This document shows, one piece after another, positions 50,727 through 62,239 of a stretch of 64,000 nucleotides of DNA (its first letter is position 1; each line of letters opens with the position of its first letter). Origin of the DNA: Ilex aquifolium (lineage: Eukaryota; Streptophyta; Magnoliopsida; Aquifoliales; Aquifoliaceae); NCBI GenBank assembly GCA_951799425.1, contig OX637405.1, positions 26,329,635 through 26,393,634 of the forward strand, in the 5' to 3' direction. Position numbers and translations under genes: made by a program. The notes below the pieces were generated by a model that worked only from the letters and a program-made list of their open reading frames with translations, was not told the origin of the DNA and searched no databases.

Positions 50727-52178
50727 GTGATAGTTAGGGTGTCTTGTATATCAAGAAAACTAAATTGTGAATTGATGCGCAGGATGGAGGGTGAACATGG
50801 ACATGGGCGGGGGCGTGATGGCCAAGCAAACTCACCACCACCACCACCACCACCACCTCCAGATGCCATGAATGGCATTTATCAACGCTTAAGAGAGCTA
50901 ACCACTCTGGTACAACACCAGAATGGGAATAACAACCATAATGGTGGGGTTCATCCATTAGCTCATGCACCGGGCAACGGGGATGAAAATCTAAGGATGG
51001 TAGTTCTTCGAGAATTCTTGAGGCAACGCCCGCCTACTTTCCAAGGAAGCCCTCACCCTTTGGATGCAGATAAGTGGATTCGCAGGGTGAAGAAAATGTG
51101 TGATGGCATGGGAGTTGCCGAGGATCTTCGGGTCAGCTTAGCTACATATCTGTTAGAGGGGGAGGCAGACCATTGGTGGGACTCAGTGAAGAGAAGGAGG
51201 AACACTAACGCGATTACTTGGGAGGAGTTTGATCAGATCTTCCAAGACAAATATTTTCCTGAATCAGTCAGGGACAAGATGAGTGCAGATTTCCTCCCTC
51301 TACAACAGGGTAGAATGACGGTAGCCGAGTATGAAAGGAAGTTTGACGAGGTATCCCGCTATGCCATGGAGTTTATATCTACTGAGGCCAAGAGGGCCAA
51401 ACGATTTGAGCAAGGCTTGAGGCCTTCCATCCGGGAGAAGCTTGTGGCTCACAAGATCCGGGACTATGGGGATCTAGTTGATAGAGTTGCACTGGTGGAG
51501 AGAGACACAGAGGACAACCAGACGCCACATAACTTTGCGAGGGGAGGTCCGATCAGGACTGGTGCTAGCAGCAGTGGAGTACAGAGGGCGGCACCATACC
51601 GCCGCCCAGACTAGGTGGTTGGACAGAGACTTCAGACAGCTCGAGGAGCTAGGTTTACTCAGAATAGAGCAAGCACTGACCCGCGTCAATGCCTCACATG
51701 TGGAGGGTTTGGGCACTTCAGAAATAAATGCCCATCATTTCCACCAAAGACTAATCAAGCAGTAGAACAGGTTAATGCACATAAGCCACCACTACCGAAG
51801 CCACTACATCAGAGACCGTTAGGAGCTATAGCACTCGGCGGTGCCAATCAAGGGAGAGTGTTTGCTTTGACCCAACCGGAGGAAGATGTTTCCAATGCAG
51901 TTGTGGAAGGTATTGTTCTTCTCTACAATTCTTGGGCCCAAATTTTATTTGACCCCGGTGCTACTCATTCATTGATATGCACTACATATGCTCTTAATTT
52001 GGGATTGGACTTTGAGAAGCTAGAACATGCCTTGAGTATTGACATGCCTACGGGAGAACGGTTGGATACTAGAAGGGTGTGTAGAGGTTATGTGCTTCGC
52101 ATTAGGGAGCAAGAATTAATTGTAGATTTGTTTGCATTAGACATGAAGGGGTATGACAGAAACGAATTGTTTTCATAA
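50727..52178 (+). pseudogene. Chromovirus gag and protease
   Basis: Likely start is the ATG at 50,784 (MEGEHGHGRGRDGQ); an upstream in-frame start is weaker. A polyproline run and then the gag domain follow (PPTFQGSPHPLDADKW, EGEADHWWDSV, KYFPESVRDKM). A CCHC zinc knuckle is CLTCGGFGHFRNKC. The protease shows ILFDPGATHSLI, where the usual DSG is DPG, so it is probably inactive. A TAG at 51,612-51,614 lies before the zinc knuckle. The frame is lost after GYDRNELFS at 52,176-52,178. Confidence 0.9.
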
Positions 52179-52254
52179 ACGGATTTCATTTTAATTACCG
52201 GGAGGGGTAGTTTTCAGTTTCATGAATAATTGAAATTCTTACCATCAATTTCCT

Positions 52255-55246
52255 ACTACGGGTAGTAGATTCTTGAAAGCCAAGGCAGGGAGCCATTTGA
52301 GTTTCTTAGCTAGCTTGATGGGAGATGATCGGGATAGATTCCCACCGGACGTGGTATTGATAGTGTCAAATTTTTCAGATGTCTTCCCAGATGAACTATC
52401 TGGGTTACCCCCATAGAGAGAGATTGAGTTTACGATTGATCTCTATCCGGTAATCGAACCCATATTCATTGCTCCCTATCAGATGGCACTTTTGGAGTTG
52501 AAGGAGCTAAGGAAGCAGTTGGATCAACTATTGGCTATTGGGTTTATCCGCTTAAGCACTTTACCTTGGGGAGCCCCGGTCCTCTTTGTGAAGAAGCATG
52601 ATGAAACACTTCAGTTATGCACAGATTACCGAAGGTTGAATCGGGTGACAGTAAAGAATAAATATCCGTTGCCACGAATTGATGATTTATTCGATCAGCT
52701 GAGAGGTTCTAAGTATTACTCCAAGATTGATCTTCGTACAGAGTACCATCAACTGCGGATCAAGGAGGAGGATATTCCTAAGACAGCTTTCCGTACCTGG
52801 TATGGTCATTTCGAATATACGGTAATGTCGTTTGGACTGACTAATGCTCCTGCAGCCTTTAGGGATTTGATGCACAGGGTATTCCGACCGTATCTAGATC
52901 AGTTTGTTATCATGTTTATTGATGACATATTGATTTATTCACGAACACAAGGGGAACATGAACACCATCTTTCGGTAGTGCTTCAGACCTTGAGAGAGCA
53001 TAAGTTATATGCTAAGATGAGTAAATGCGAGTTCTAGAAGAAGGAAGTGAAATTCCTTGGCCATATTGTGTTGGAACAGGGTGTAGTTGTTGACCCCGCA
53101 AAGATTGAAGCCGTGATGAAATGGGAACCACTGAGGAATATGACCGAAGTACGTAATTTCCTAGGATTAGCAAGCTACTACTGGAGGTTTGTGGAAGGGT
53201 TCTCAAAACTAGTGATGTCAATGACTCGCCTTACGAAGAAGGAAGAAAAGTTCTTGTGGACTCAAGAGTGTGAACTAGTCTTTCGCACCTTGAAGGAGAG
53301 GTTGACAATAGCTCTTGTCCTTATTATTCTGAGCAGTGGGGAAGGATACGATGTTTACACCGATGCTTCATTACGAGGCTTGGGATGTGTGCTAATGCAG
53401 GGAGGTAAGGTAGTTGCTTATGGCTCGAGACAACTAAAGATTCATGAGCGGAACTATCCTACTCACGACTTGGAGCTTGTCGCTGTGGTTTTTGCTCTTA
53501 AGTTGTGGAGGTGTTACCTATATGGAGAAAAGTTTCACGTGTTTTCTGATCATAAGAGCCTCAAGTATATATTCATATAGAAAGACTTAAATCTTCAGCA
53601 AAGAAGGTGGATTGAATATTTAGAAGTTCACACTCAACTACCATCCGGGGAAGGCTAATGTAGTAGCAAATGCACTTAGCAGAAAGTCTCGGGGTGAAAT
53701 CAATGTTCTTGTAGTTAATAGGTGGAAGATGATTGATGCTTTGGAGGAATTTGAACTATTGGTGGATAGACAGGGGGATCGACCATGCTTATTTAATCTT
53801 GTAGCTCAGCCAATTCTCTGACAAAAGATTGTAGAGTTGCAACGATTAGATACAGAGTTGGAAACTATCTGGGGTAGATTGGAGAGGAATGAGATTGTTG
53901 AGAACTGGTCCATTTATGATGATGAGTTACAGTTTCCTGGAAGACTATGTGTACCAAACAATGACCAAGTAAGGGAAGAAGTGTTGGATGAGTGTCATCG
54001 TTCAAAATTCTCCATACATCCGAGTAATACCAAGATGTATAGAGATATGAAGCGTCAATATTGGTGGAAAGGGATGAAACAAGATGTGGCCAAGTACGTT
54101 GCAAAGTGTGCAGTGTGTCAGCAAGTGAAGGTGGAGCATCAGAAACCTAGAGGATTACTACAGTCCATGCCTATCCCAGAGTGGAAGTGGGATCACATCA
54201 CCATGGATTTCGTGTCTGGTTTTCCACGGACGTCACGAGGGCATAATGTCGTATGGGTCATTGTACATAGACTCACCAAGTCTTCTCATTTCTTGAGTAT
54301 GAAGACCACTGACACTTTAGAGACCTTGAGCAAGCTTTATATTCGCGAGATTGTTAGATTACATGGAGTTCCACTCTCTATTGTGTCGGATCGTGATTCT
54401 CGTTTTGTGGCGCAATTTTAGCAAAGGCTACAACGAGCTATGGGGACAGAGTTGCACTTTAGCACCGCCTTTCATCCTCAAATGGATGGCCAATCCAAGA
54501 GGGTGATACAAATTTTGGAGGACATGTTGCGAGCTTGTGTGTTGGACTTCAAGGGCAGTTGGAGTGATCATTTGTCGTTGGTGGAATTTGCATATAACAA
54601 TAGTTTTCAATCTAGCATTGGCATGGCGCCTTATGAGGCATTGTATGGAAGACCATATAGGTCCCCGAATTGTTGGTTGGAAGCTGGAGAGAGTAGGTTG
54701 TTTGGGCCAGAAATTGTTCAGGAGACTACGGAGAAAATTCAACTCATCCGGGAGAGACTACGCACGGCACAAAGTAGACAGAAAATTTATGCAGATAGAA
54801 GAAGAAGACCATTGGAATTCCAAAAGGGGGACTATATGTTCCTCAAGGTGTCACCCAAGAAGGGAGTGTTTAGATTTGGCAAGAAGGAAAAATTAGCCCC
54901 AAGGTACATCGGACCATTTGAAGTGATAAAAGCGGTGGGCAAAGTGGCATATCAACTTCGGTTACCAGCCCAGTTGTCAGGAGTACATGACGTGTTCCAT
55001 GTGTCAATGTTAAGAAAGTGTCAATTGGATGCAACACATGTCATGGATTTGGAAGGAATTGAAATTCAAGATGGACTCACGTATGAAGAACAACCGGTGG
55101 AGATTCTCGATACCAAAGAGAAAGTACTTCGCAACAAAGTAATCCAACTAGTGAAGGTCTTGTGGCAGCATCATGGGATGGAGGAAGCTACCTGGGAACC
55201 AGAACTGGAGATCCGAGAGAAGTACCCTCATTTGTTCTCTACTTAA
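52255..55246 (+). pseudogene. Chromovirus reverse transcriptase, RNase H, integrase and chromodomain
   Basis: Reverse transcriptase motifs are [32 protein letters not shown] and FIDDILIYS. RNase H shows [14 protein letters not shown] and [11 protein letters not shown]. Integrase has an HHCC region (CAVCQQVK), DFVSGFP and VSDRDSRFV. In the third catalytic position DGQSKRVIQ has K where E is expected. A chromodomain-like end (LVKVLWQHHGMEEATWEPE) precedes the stop at 55,244-55,246. Breaks are TAG at 52,414, 53,035, 53,578 and 54,419, TGA at 53,819 and a frameshift near 53,625. The element cannot move autonomously. Confidence 0.92.
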
Positions 55247-55273
55247 GGTAAGTTTCGAGGACGAAACTTTCTT

Positions 55274-55286
55274 TCAGGGGGTGGAT
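55274..55286 (+). other. Polypurine tract of the chromovirus
   Basis: TCAGGGGGTGGAT directly before the 3' LTR, in the expected position. Confidence 0.7.
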
Positions 55287-57422
55287 TCTAAACCCCCACA
55301 TTCGTATCTTTATATAGTAATATAATTATGTTTTAAAATGCTAATATATGTGATGATGTAAGCATGAACTATATAGGTTATAAAAGTAGAAGTTAGGAAG
55401 TGTTCCAGAGTTAAAACACAATTTTTTTTAGAACTTGGGTAGAAAGAATTTTAGACACTGCCTTAGTGTTTGGATCATCACTTTTTATTCTGATGTCCGT
55501 TTGATCTGAAATTTTGACATAGATAGTAGACTTCTAGGGATACAAAAGTATATTTCACGAAAATTTTCCAAATCAATCTCTAAATAGGCCAAAACTTCAC
55601 TAAAAGTTTCAGCAAAAAACAAGAAGTCCGTTCGAATGTGAATCGACGTTCGAACGACAGCTCATCGCAGTACTTTTGTGTCTGATGGAAATCTGATGGA
55701 AAAGTACTGAGAGCAACAAACGTTCGAACGTAAAATGGCGTTCGAACGTGAGGTCAAAATCCTGAGTATCAGATCCGCGATAAAAGGATTGTTTCTCACC
55801 CTAGAAATACATAAGGACACCCCTCTAAGTCTCATGTTCACATTTCTAACCCTAGAAAATCTTAGAGAGGAAGAAATAAGGGTAAAAACAAGAGATCAAA
55901 GTGTTGATTCAAGTTAGGAAAGATCAAATCTTCAAGTTTTCACCCAAAACCAAGAAATCAAGGTAAGGGTTTCTTCTCACTCTTGTCCATTGAGGCTATG
56001 ATTTATATCTATGTATGCTTTGACTCTCAATCATATATATATGAAATGAAATCATTATTTATTGATGCTTTTGCAAATATTACCATGTTTTGAAGGAAGC
56101 TATGGTGGAATAGCCATAAAATCTCTTTCTCTTGTCTTGAAAACCCTAGTTTTCAAGAAAAATGGGTTTTTCTCTCAATATTTCTCTGTTCTTGATTTCA
56201 AAATTCTAGTGCTTTGTATTGAACAATAAAATGATATTTTTGATAATCTCTTGCATATTTTCTTAAATTGTTCTATTGGAATAATACATGTGAAATTTGG
56301 GGATTTTTGGATTTGCTTGTGATTTGAGGAAATGGATTTGTGTTGTATCTCTTGTGGATGTTTGGATGATCATAGGTGGCCGTTGGCCGGGTATCGTAGA
56401 GTGGGTAGATGCCTTTCTTACTCCGTGCGGGTTTGAATTTTTCCTACCACTCGTAGTGGGGTTGGTGCCTTGTGAGGATCAAACCACTATTCGCTCACGT
56501 GGTACCAGGGCAAAAGGTTAGTATACTATTCCTGGGTTGGATTCTTCATTGTCAATGCGTTGGTATACGTCATTCCTAAAGTTAGATATCCTTGCGAGGA
56601 TTGGGTGTGTGTGTGTGGGCCAGGATATTCTCAATGTGTTTATTCATGCGATGTCATACATCATACCTAAGATACAAAGTGTGGGTAATGGTACATTATG
56701 CTATACAGATACAAGTTGTGGCTTGATATACATTGCGGAAAATGGTACAAATGGTGGGTGACTATTTATTGTTAGAAAGATACAATTGTTGCAAATGGTT
56801 CACGGTTGGAATTGGTTTATTGTTGGGAATTAGTTTTATTTCTTCATTTAAATTATTGTTGTTGCTTACACTTGAGATCGGATAAATTGTCACTATTTTC
56901 TTTCAAAAGTTATATATGATATTTGTAAAATGTGACCGACTTGTTTTATATGTTTTCTAAACCTTGTTCGAGTTTGGGAGGATTTTCCTACAGATCTTAG
57001 TGCTCACCCCTTACAAACAATATTTATTTTCAGATCTCGGGTTAGAGGAAGAACTCGGAGTTGATGAGCAGGTAACCTGGGAAGCTCAATTGGATGGAAG
57101 CGTGGATCCCGAGGGGGATGTCTAGAGTTGATCTCTCTATGTTCTAGATTAGGAGATTCATTTTGAGATAATGTTCATGTTAATATTTTTCTTATTCCGC
57201 TGCGAGATAATAGTTTGACATATTCTTTTTGGCGTAATTGTCATAGTTTGGCATATTCTTTTGGATGTAATGGCTATTGTTTGACATATTCTTTTGGATG
57301 ATGTTGTAGATATTATGGATGATGAATGAAATTATCTTTACTTATGGATCGTATTAGTTGCTCTCATGATGTGAATGATTTTAAATAATAATGTCGTCCA
57401 AGGGGGATTTTGGGGCGTTACA
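55287..57422 (+). repeat. 3' LTR of the chromovirus
   Basis: 2,136 bp, ending GGGGCGTTACA. It keeps perfect CGTTCGAACG palindromes at 55,721-55,730 and 55,739-55,748 and has an 11-bp tandem duplication (ATCTGATGGAA) near 55,690 that the 5' LTR lacks. Confidence 0.93.
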
Positions 57423-57427
57423 TTGGT

Positions 57428-58430
57428 ATGATATGTTTTTTTTTTTTTTGTGGTATTTATGTAGCAGATCCAGATCCGGCAACTTCAACGTATGTTCTTT
57501 CTCGCTCAATCACTTCTCATTGCACAATCGTCCTGCTTCTCAGTTCTCAGGTACTCTTCACTCTCTCTGTGTCCCTCTTTCTCCCTCGAGCAAATTCCCT
57601 CTTTCTCCCCACTCTCCACCTGTTTGAGAAAATGCCTGAAAGTGATGCGGTATGGCAGAAGGGTAATTTTGCCAGCTTTAATCAGTCATTCATAAAGTGT
57701 GTGTTGGGTGTGCGTTCTCTATGTGGATTGGCTTAATCAAAGCAGAAGGCTGATGTGAGTCATTTATTTTTACACTTTAACCACTCTTTGAAATGGTTTT
57801 TGAATGAAATTTCTGGTTTCTATATATACGGTTGATATATTTTTTTCGGGAATTAAAACTTGGTAAAATTTTTGCATTCGACAATTTTGTTAGGTAATCC
57901 TTGGTTTTCAATTTGGTTGACCATTGTTGGGAAGTTGGAATCTAGATAGCCCTTTCCATCCTTGACAACCTTCTGCATGCTCATCAAACTATATCACCTA
58001 TAAATATATTCTAAAGTGACACAAATATATTCTGCCAAAGTTTGTTTTCATACAATGTAAACTTACATTTATCTGTAAAAATTTCAGATACCGGCTTCTA
58101 TCTTTGTTACGCGCATTGAAGCACCCTGTTTTCGAGTTGTGCAATCTCAAATTCTTCATTAGCAACCTCAGAAATCAATGGTCAGAAACTGTGACATCAA
58201 TACTGAACTGCAAACGAGGAGTCCGGTTTTTTTCATCTGCTTCATTTTCAAGAAGGTCCGGAGAAATCTTCCTTGAAGTTGCCAACGATAAATGGATACA
58301 GCGAGAACTACTTGGCAAAAAATTAGCAACAAATAGATGCATGCTTGGTATAAGATTATTGATCTCATATAATTTACATGTAGATATAATGCATTACTTT
58401 CTATAGGGCTGTTCACTTTTGCGCCCAAGA
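57428..58430 (+). CDS. Possible host exons, unrecognised
   Basis: After the chromovirus target duplication the DNA resembles a plant leader (CT-rich, 57,480-57,610). It holds a short frame MPESDAVWQKGNFASFNQ at 57,631. A 300-nt open block at 58,088-58,406 follows a good acceptor (TTTCAG at 58,082-58,087) and reads LRALKHPVFELCNLKFF and RFFSSASFSRRSG. I do not recognise either. They could be exons of a gene whose 5' part was separated by the retroelement, or decayed sequence. Confidence 0.25.
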
Positions 58431-60122
58431 CTAATTCTTATTGATGTCGGCCAACCAGCTTCTCATTTAACCTATGGAATACTAGCCTACTGCAGTGGGC
58501 ACAAACTCCTTTTTTTATCAATCCATCAACCTAATAACTATTGCCACCATGTCTTGGATCATTACCAAGTTTTTTGTGTTATAAAATGTTTACACTCTAC
58601 AGGCATACTTGGTTTTTTTTTGTTTGTTTAAATAGTGCCTTTAGGTATCATAATTCTCCAAAACCAAAAGGAAAATGATCATATCTACCAAGTATCTCTT
58701 AGTCAAAGAAGCCTAGTGCCTTTGCCATTTACATTAAGCAAATAAAAATGAGCAGAGAAGGAAGGGGCAAGCTGAACCTACATCCTAACATTTTTTTTCC
58801 CAGCTGCTTCTTCATATGTAATAAATAAACAAACAAGTGGATCAACTTCAGTCGCACCCCACTAAGAGGATTTGCAACTCATGGCTTACGAAGTTTTTAA
58901 CTTAGTATTGATTCTTACGCGACGACCTCTTTACTTCGAATTTTGCCTATACTGTGTGTTTGTAATTGGTATGTCTAGATAGATTTAACATGTAAAATCT
59001 CAAGCATATCCTTTTTTTATGATTAGTTTTTGTTGGGTCTGCGATAGGTTAATAAGGTGGTGTTGGGATATGTCACTTTGTTTCTATTGAATTCATGTTA
59101 TCAGTTTTGAAAACATTGATAAAATGTTTTTGATAATTATGTCTTTGGTTATTTGGTATGCTAATTTTTTTGTTTAAAGGAAAGTTGGGGTATATCAATT
59201 TGTTTCTATTGAACTCATGTTATGGTTTTTGAACAAATAGGTAGAAAGATTTTTAAAACTGGTCATGAGTGGCATTCATAACTGGGGAAGTGTAAGTATG
59301 GCAGACGTTATTTTCTATACTTATGATGCTTATGATGTTGTCCTTTCCCAGGCTACCAATTTGAAACTACTAATCATAAGAATTATGAAGAAATCATGTG
59401 TTTTGATGTTATTAGCATTATGGGTAACATACGGCCATTCAACTAGAGCATGCCTGTGTTTTGATATTATTATTCCTAATCATTAGCATTTGTTATTGGC
59501 ACCTAAATTCTCGGCCAAGGGAGTTAAAATTATTGAGAGCTATGCATGGTTGTTTTACCCCTTTCTCTCTCCCCCCTCCCAAGTTGAATAATTTTAATTT
59601 ATTGTTATCTTTTTTTATTTCTTAGTTGTTTAGCTAAAGATGATCGTTTCCATTTCATGTTTATAATTTCAGCTCGAAGACTTAATAGGTGGAGGTAACA
59701 CATCACGGCTTCCTAGTCTTGCATGGAGGTTTTGTTCGACTTATATTTACGTTGAAGACGGTATAGGTTTATTGTTGTTATTGTGATCATATTCGCTAGT
59801 AAAGAGGGACATGTTTTCATAACTAAAAGTATACTTGTGTAAAAAGTTGTTCTCTTACTCAACGACATCTTTACTTCAAATTTGATCATATTGGTTGGTA
59901 AAGGGGCACAATATGTAATTACTAATAGCTTTTTAAGGTACGGTGATAAAATATATAAATTGTGAAAACGTGTTCAAATTTTTTGAGTTATGTTTTTGTC
60001 CTTTTTTAAATATATTCATGAATATTTATTGTTATTGTATGTGCATTGTTTTTTTCTCTTGCTAATGCTCATTTTTTTAGTTAATTTTTTTGTTGCTCAT
60101 TGCCTTCATGCACGGGTAATAA
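58431..60122. other. Intergenic DNA with diverged internal repeats
   Basis: Two direct repeats are visible: 59,061-59,115 with 59,184-59,236 (TTTGTTTCTATTGAA core), and 58,916-58,950 with 59,858-59,893 (CTCTTTACTTC core). No gene is supported. This may be the body of the Helitron-like element whose end lies at 60,126. Confidence 0.4.
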
Positions 60123-60126
60123 CTAG
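60111..60126 (+). mobile_element. Helitron-like 3' end
   Basis: CACGGGTAATAACTAG followed by T. This is nearly the same as the 3' end of the intron Helitron (CACGGGTTATCGCTAG then T). No matching 5' end was found, so the extent is unknown. Confidence 0.35.
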
Positions 60127-60619
60127 TATATTTATTGTGTGTGTGTATAGAGACAGTAGTTTTAATTGTGGAGAAAATGACTTGGGAAACCTTTTGTCTC
60201 ATTTTCTTTTTTGTTTTTGATAACTCAGGAAACCCCATCAATCGAATTCATTTGGACTCGTAGCAACTTGGGCCCACGTGCAAAGCCTCATCTCCAAGCG
60301 TAAGGGTTAAATTAGGAAAACTGGCCCCAAAGAGCATTTTCACCCTTTGGAGCATCGAACCTTTGACCAATGCTAGCTTAAAGCATCTATCAAGTGGCCG
60401 AATATCACTTGAGCTAACTCATTGGGGTTAATTATCCATCAAGAAAGGGATCAAAGAAAAGATGAAAATAAAGTGGATGCATTATATATATGGATCAATG
60501 GGTACATGTACCATACTTGAACATGAATATGTTGGATACATGTATTCATGATTTTATGTATGAGATATATTTATAAGATGAATACAATGTATATTTATTA
60601 ACAATTATCATTATTTACA

Positions 60620-60621
<2 letters not shown>

Positions 60622-60712
<91 letters not shown>
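60622..60712. repeat. (TA)n(TG)n composite microsatellite
   Basis: About 40 bp of TA followed by about 50 bp of TG with one CG interruption. It is embedded in DNA rich in ACATGTATTCAT words (60,490-60,930). Confidence 0.95.
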
Positions 60713-60713
<1 letters not shown>

Positions 60714-61369
60714 CATATTATTCCATACATGTATAACTACATACATACATGTAAATGAATATTATTTATTGAGTACATGTATTCATCATTTCTATCCATG
60801 AATCATATCTATTTGATATATGTATAAACTATATACATAAAGTTATGCATTTACATACATCAATGACTTGTATTCATGAAGTAATCATTATTATATACAT
60901 GTATTGTCATATATATGTATACATGCATGAGTTGAATTCATAAACTCTTGAAGGTTCTAAGAGCCTATAGATGAGACCTCTAAAATATTCATTTGAATTT
61001 TGGAACACTCTCCAAGGCATTGCAATACTTCACAACATACTACACACACTTGAGAATTCAAACCAAAGAATGGTGTTTCTATTGGTGGAGCTTTGAACTT
61101 AATCACTAGTGCAGAGGTGGTTAAAGTCATACGACGAAACTGTTGGGTTGTCATGTCTTAGAGGGGACACGTTAAAATAGAAGGACTGCTACACAAGGGT
61201 TTGGGCTTTGCCATTCACAGATGACTTAATTTCCTTAAAGAAAGGAGATATTCGGGCCTCAGGCTGAATTATTTCATGTATATTTTCACTTCTTTGCAAT
61301 TTTTTTCTTAATTCATTGTAATTTCACCAAAATTTTTAAGGAAATTCCATGAACCTGTACCTGAGAAGC
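60713..61369. other. AT-rich intergenic DNA
   Basis: Repeated ACATGTA/TTCATGA words, no gene recognised. Confidence 0.5.
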
Positions 61370-61987
61370 TGTAAGCGATGAAAATGGATTCACCTCTCAC
61401 ACGAGTTGATGAGTATGATTCTTGTATCCTGTTTTCTCCTTCCTGCAAAAAAAAACAAACTGCCTAGGACCGAAGTACTTCGGTCAAAGGCACTCTCAAG
61501 CTTAAGTTAGTACTTGTATGAAAGGAATGTGTATGTAGGGAGAATTGTGCGTACCTTTTACTGTGCATACTTGACCCCTTATATAGTGTCTTTCTCCTCG
61601 TTAGGGTTTCCCTAATTGATGATGCAAGGTGGCACACCTCTTATCAACCTGGTGTGTTTGTTAGGGATTGTTGAAATCTTTCCAGACGCTCCTTCTGTTG
61701 ACTAGCTTTTCCCAAGCCAACAATTACGCTTGTTTGTTATACCTAAATCCCTTGATTGTAGGTATTCCCTTAGTTTAAGGATGTTTACAAATGGAGCTCG
61801 GTCCTATTGAAACCAGGCTATTGCTTTTCTTATCGAGCTCTAAACGATTCGGCTCGGCATCATGAACTGAGTCTTCACTGCTTAACTTGGTTGTTATTCT
61901 ATTGTTCCCCCACGTGATCTGTCTCGTCATTCTCACGTGAGTGTATTAACTACTCCTTACACGTGGCACAACTTCTATGACCCATCA
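61370..61987 (-). repeat. 3' LTR of the second Tat/Retand-type element
   Basis: The end at 61,987 (CCCATCA) is fixed by the neighbouring polypurine tract. The start is tentatively the TGTAAGCG at 61,370. It has a minus-strand TATA box, CTATATAAGG, at 61,577-61,586. Confidence 0.55.
61577..61586 (-). promoter_or_regulatory. TATA box of the second Tat/Retand LTR
   Basis: CTATATAAGG on the minus strand, about 400 bp into the LTR from its minus-strand start. It would drive gag-pol. Confidence 0.55.
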
Positions 61988-62000
61988 CTTGCCCCCAGGA
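61988..62000 (-). other. Polypurine tract of the second Tat/Retand-type element
   Basis: Minus-strand TCCTGGGGGCAAG abuts the LTR, as in the first element. Confidence 0.6.
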
Positions 62001-62239
62001 AACGTGTGTCAGGCATTTTTTCGTCTAGCAGTCGTTTCATTCTCCCAAGTTAATCATTGCATGCATCATTGAGACATGCACTTTGTTTTGACGACATGTC
62101 TTGCATTAAATGTTTGTCCTTTAGGCTTCAGTCGCTTCATTAGGTCCATGCTTTAAAAAGGGGCACAAGTCTTCCTTTCTTCTTCACTCGTTCTTTTTTT
62201 CTGGCTTTTTCTTTGCTGTTTTAGGTTTTACCTTTCTGA

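Larger units (their letters stand above)
44103..57422 (+). mobile_element. Chromovirus (Tekay-like Ty3/gypsy) with nested CACTA
   Basis: Long LTRs (left 44,103-46,173 plus 50,545-50,598; right 55,287-57,422) of about 2.1 kb. A 4/5 target duplication is visible: CTGGT at 44,098-44,102 and TTGGT at 57,423-57,427. An initiator-tRNA-Met type primer site follows the 5' LTR. Internal genes are gag, protease, reverse transcriptase, RNase H and integrase with a C-terminal chromodomain. I counted about 22 differences in the first 300 bp of the LTRs, so this insertion is older than the Tat/Retand element. The LTR starts have drifted from TG (TATAAACC and TCTAAACC). The 5' LTR was later hit by a CACTA element. 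Confidence 0.92.

Noticed and set aside
60490..60930. Possible CRISPR-like or satellite array of ACATGTATTCAT words
   Set aside because: Word spacing is irregular and there are no unique spacers of constant length. It is simple AT-rich repetitive DNA beside a microsatellite in a plant genome.
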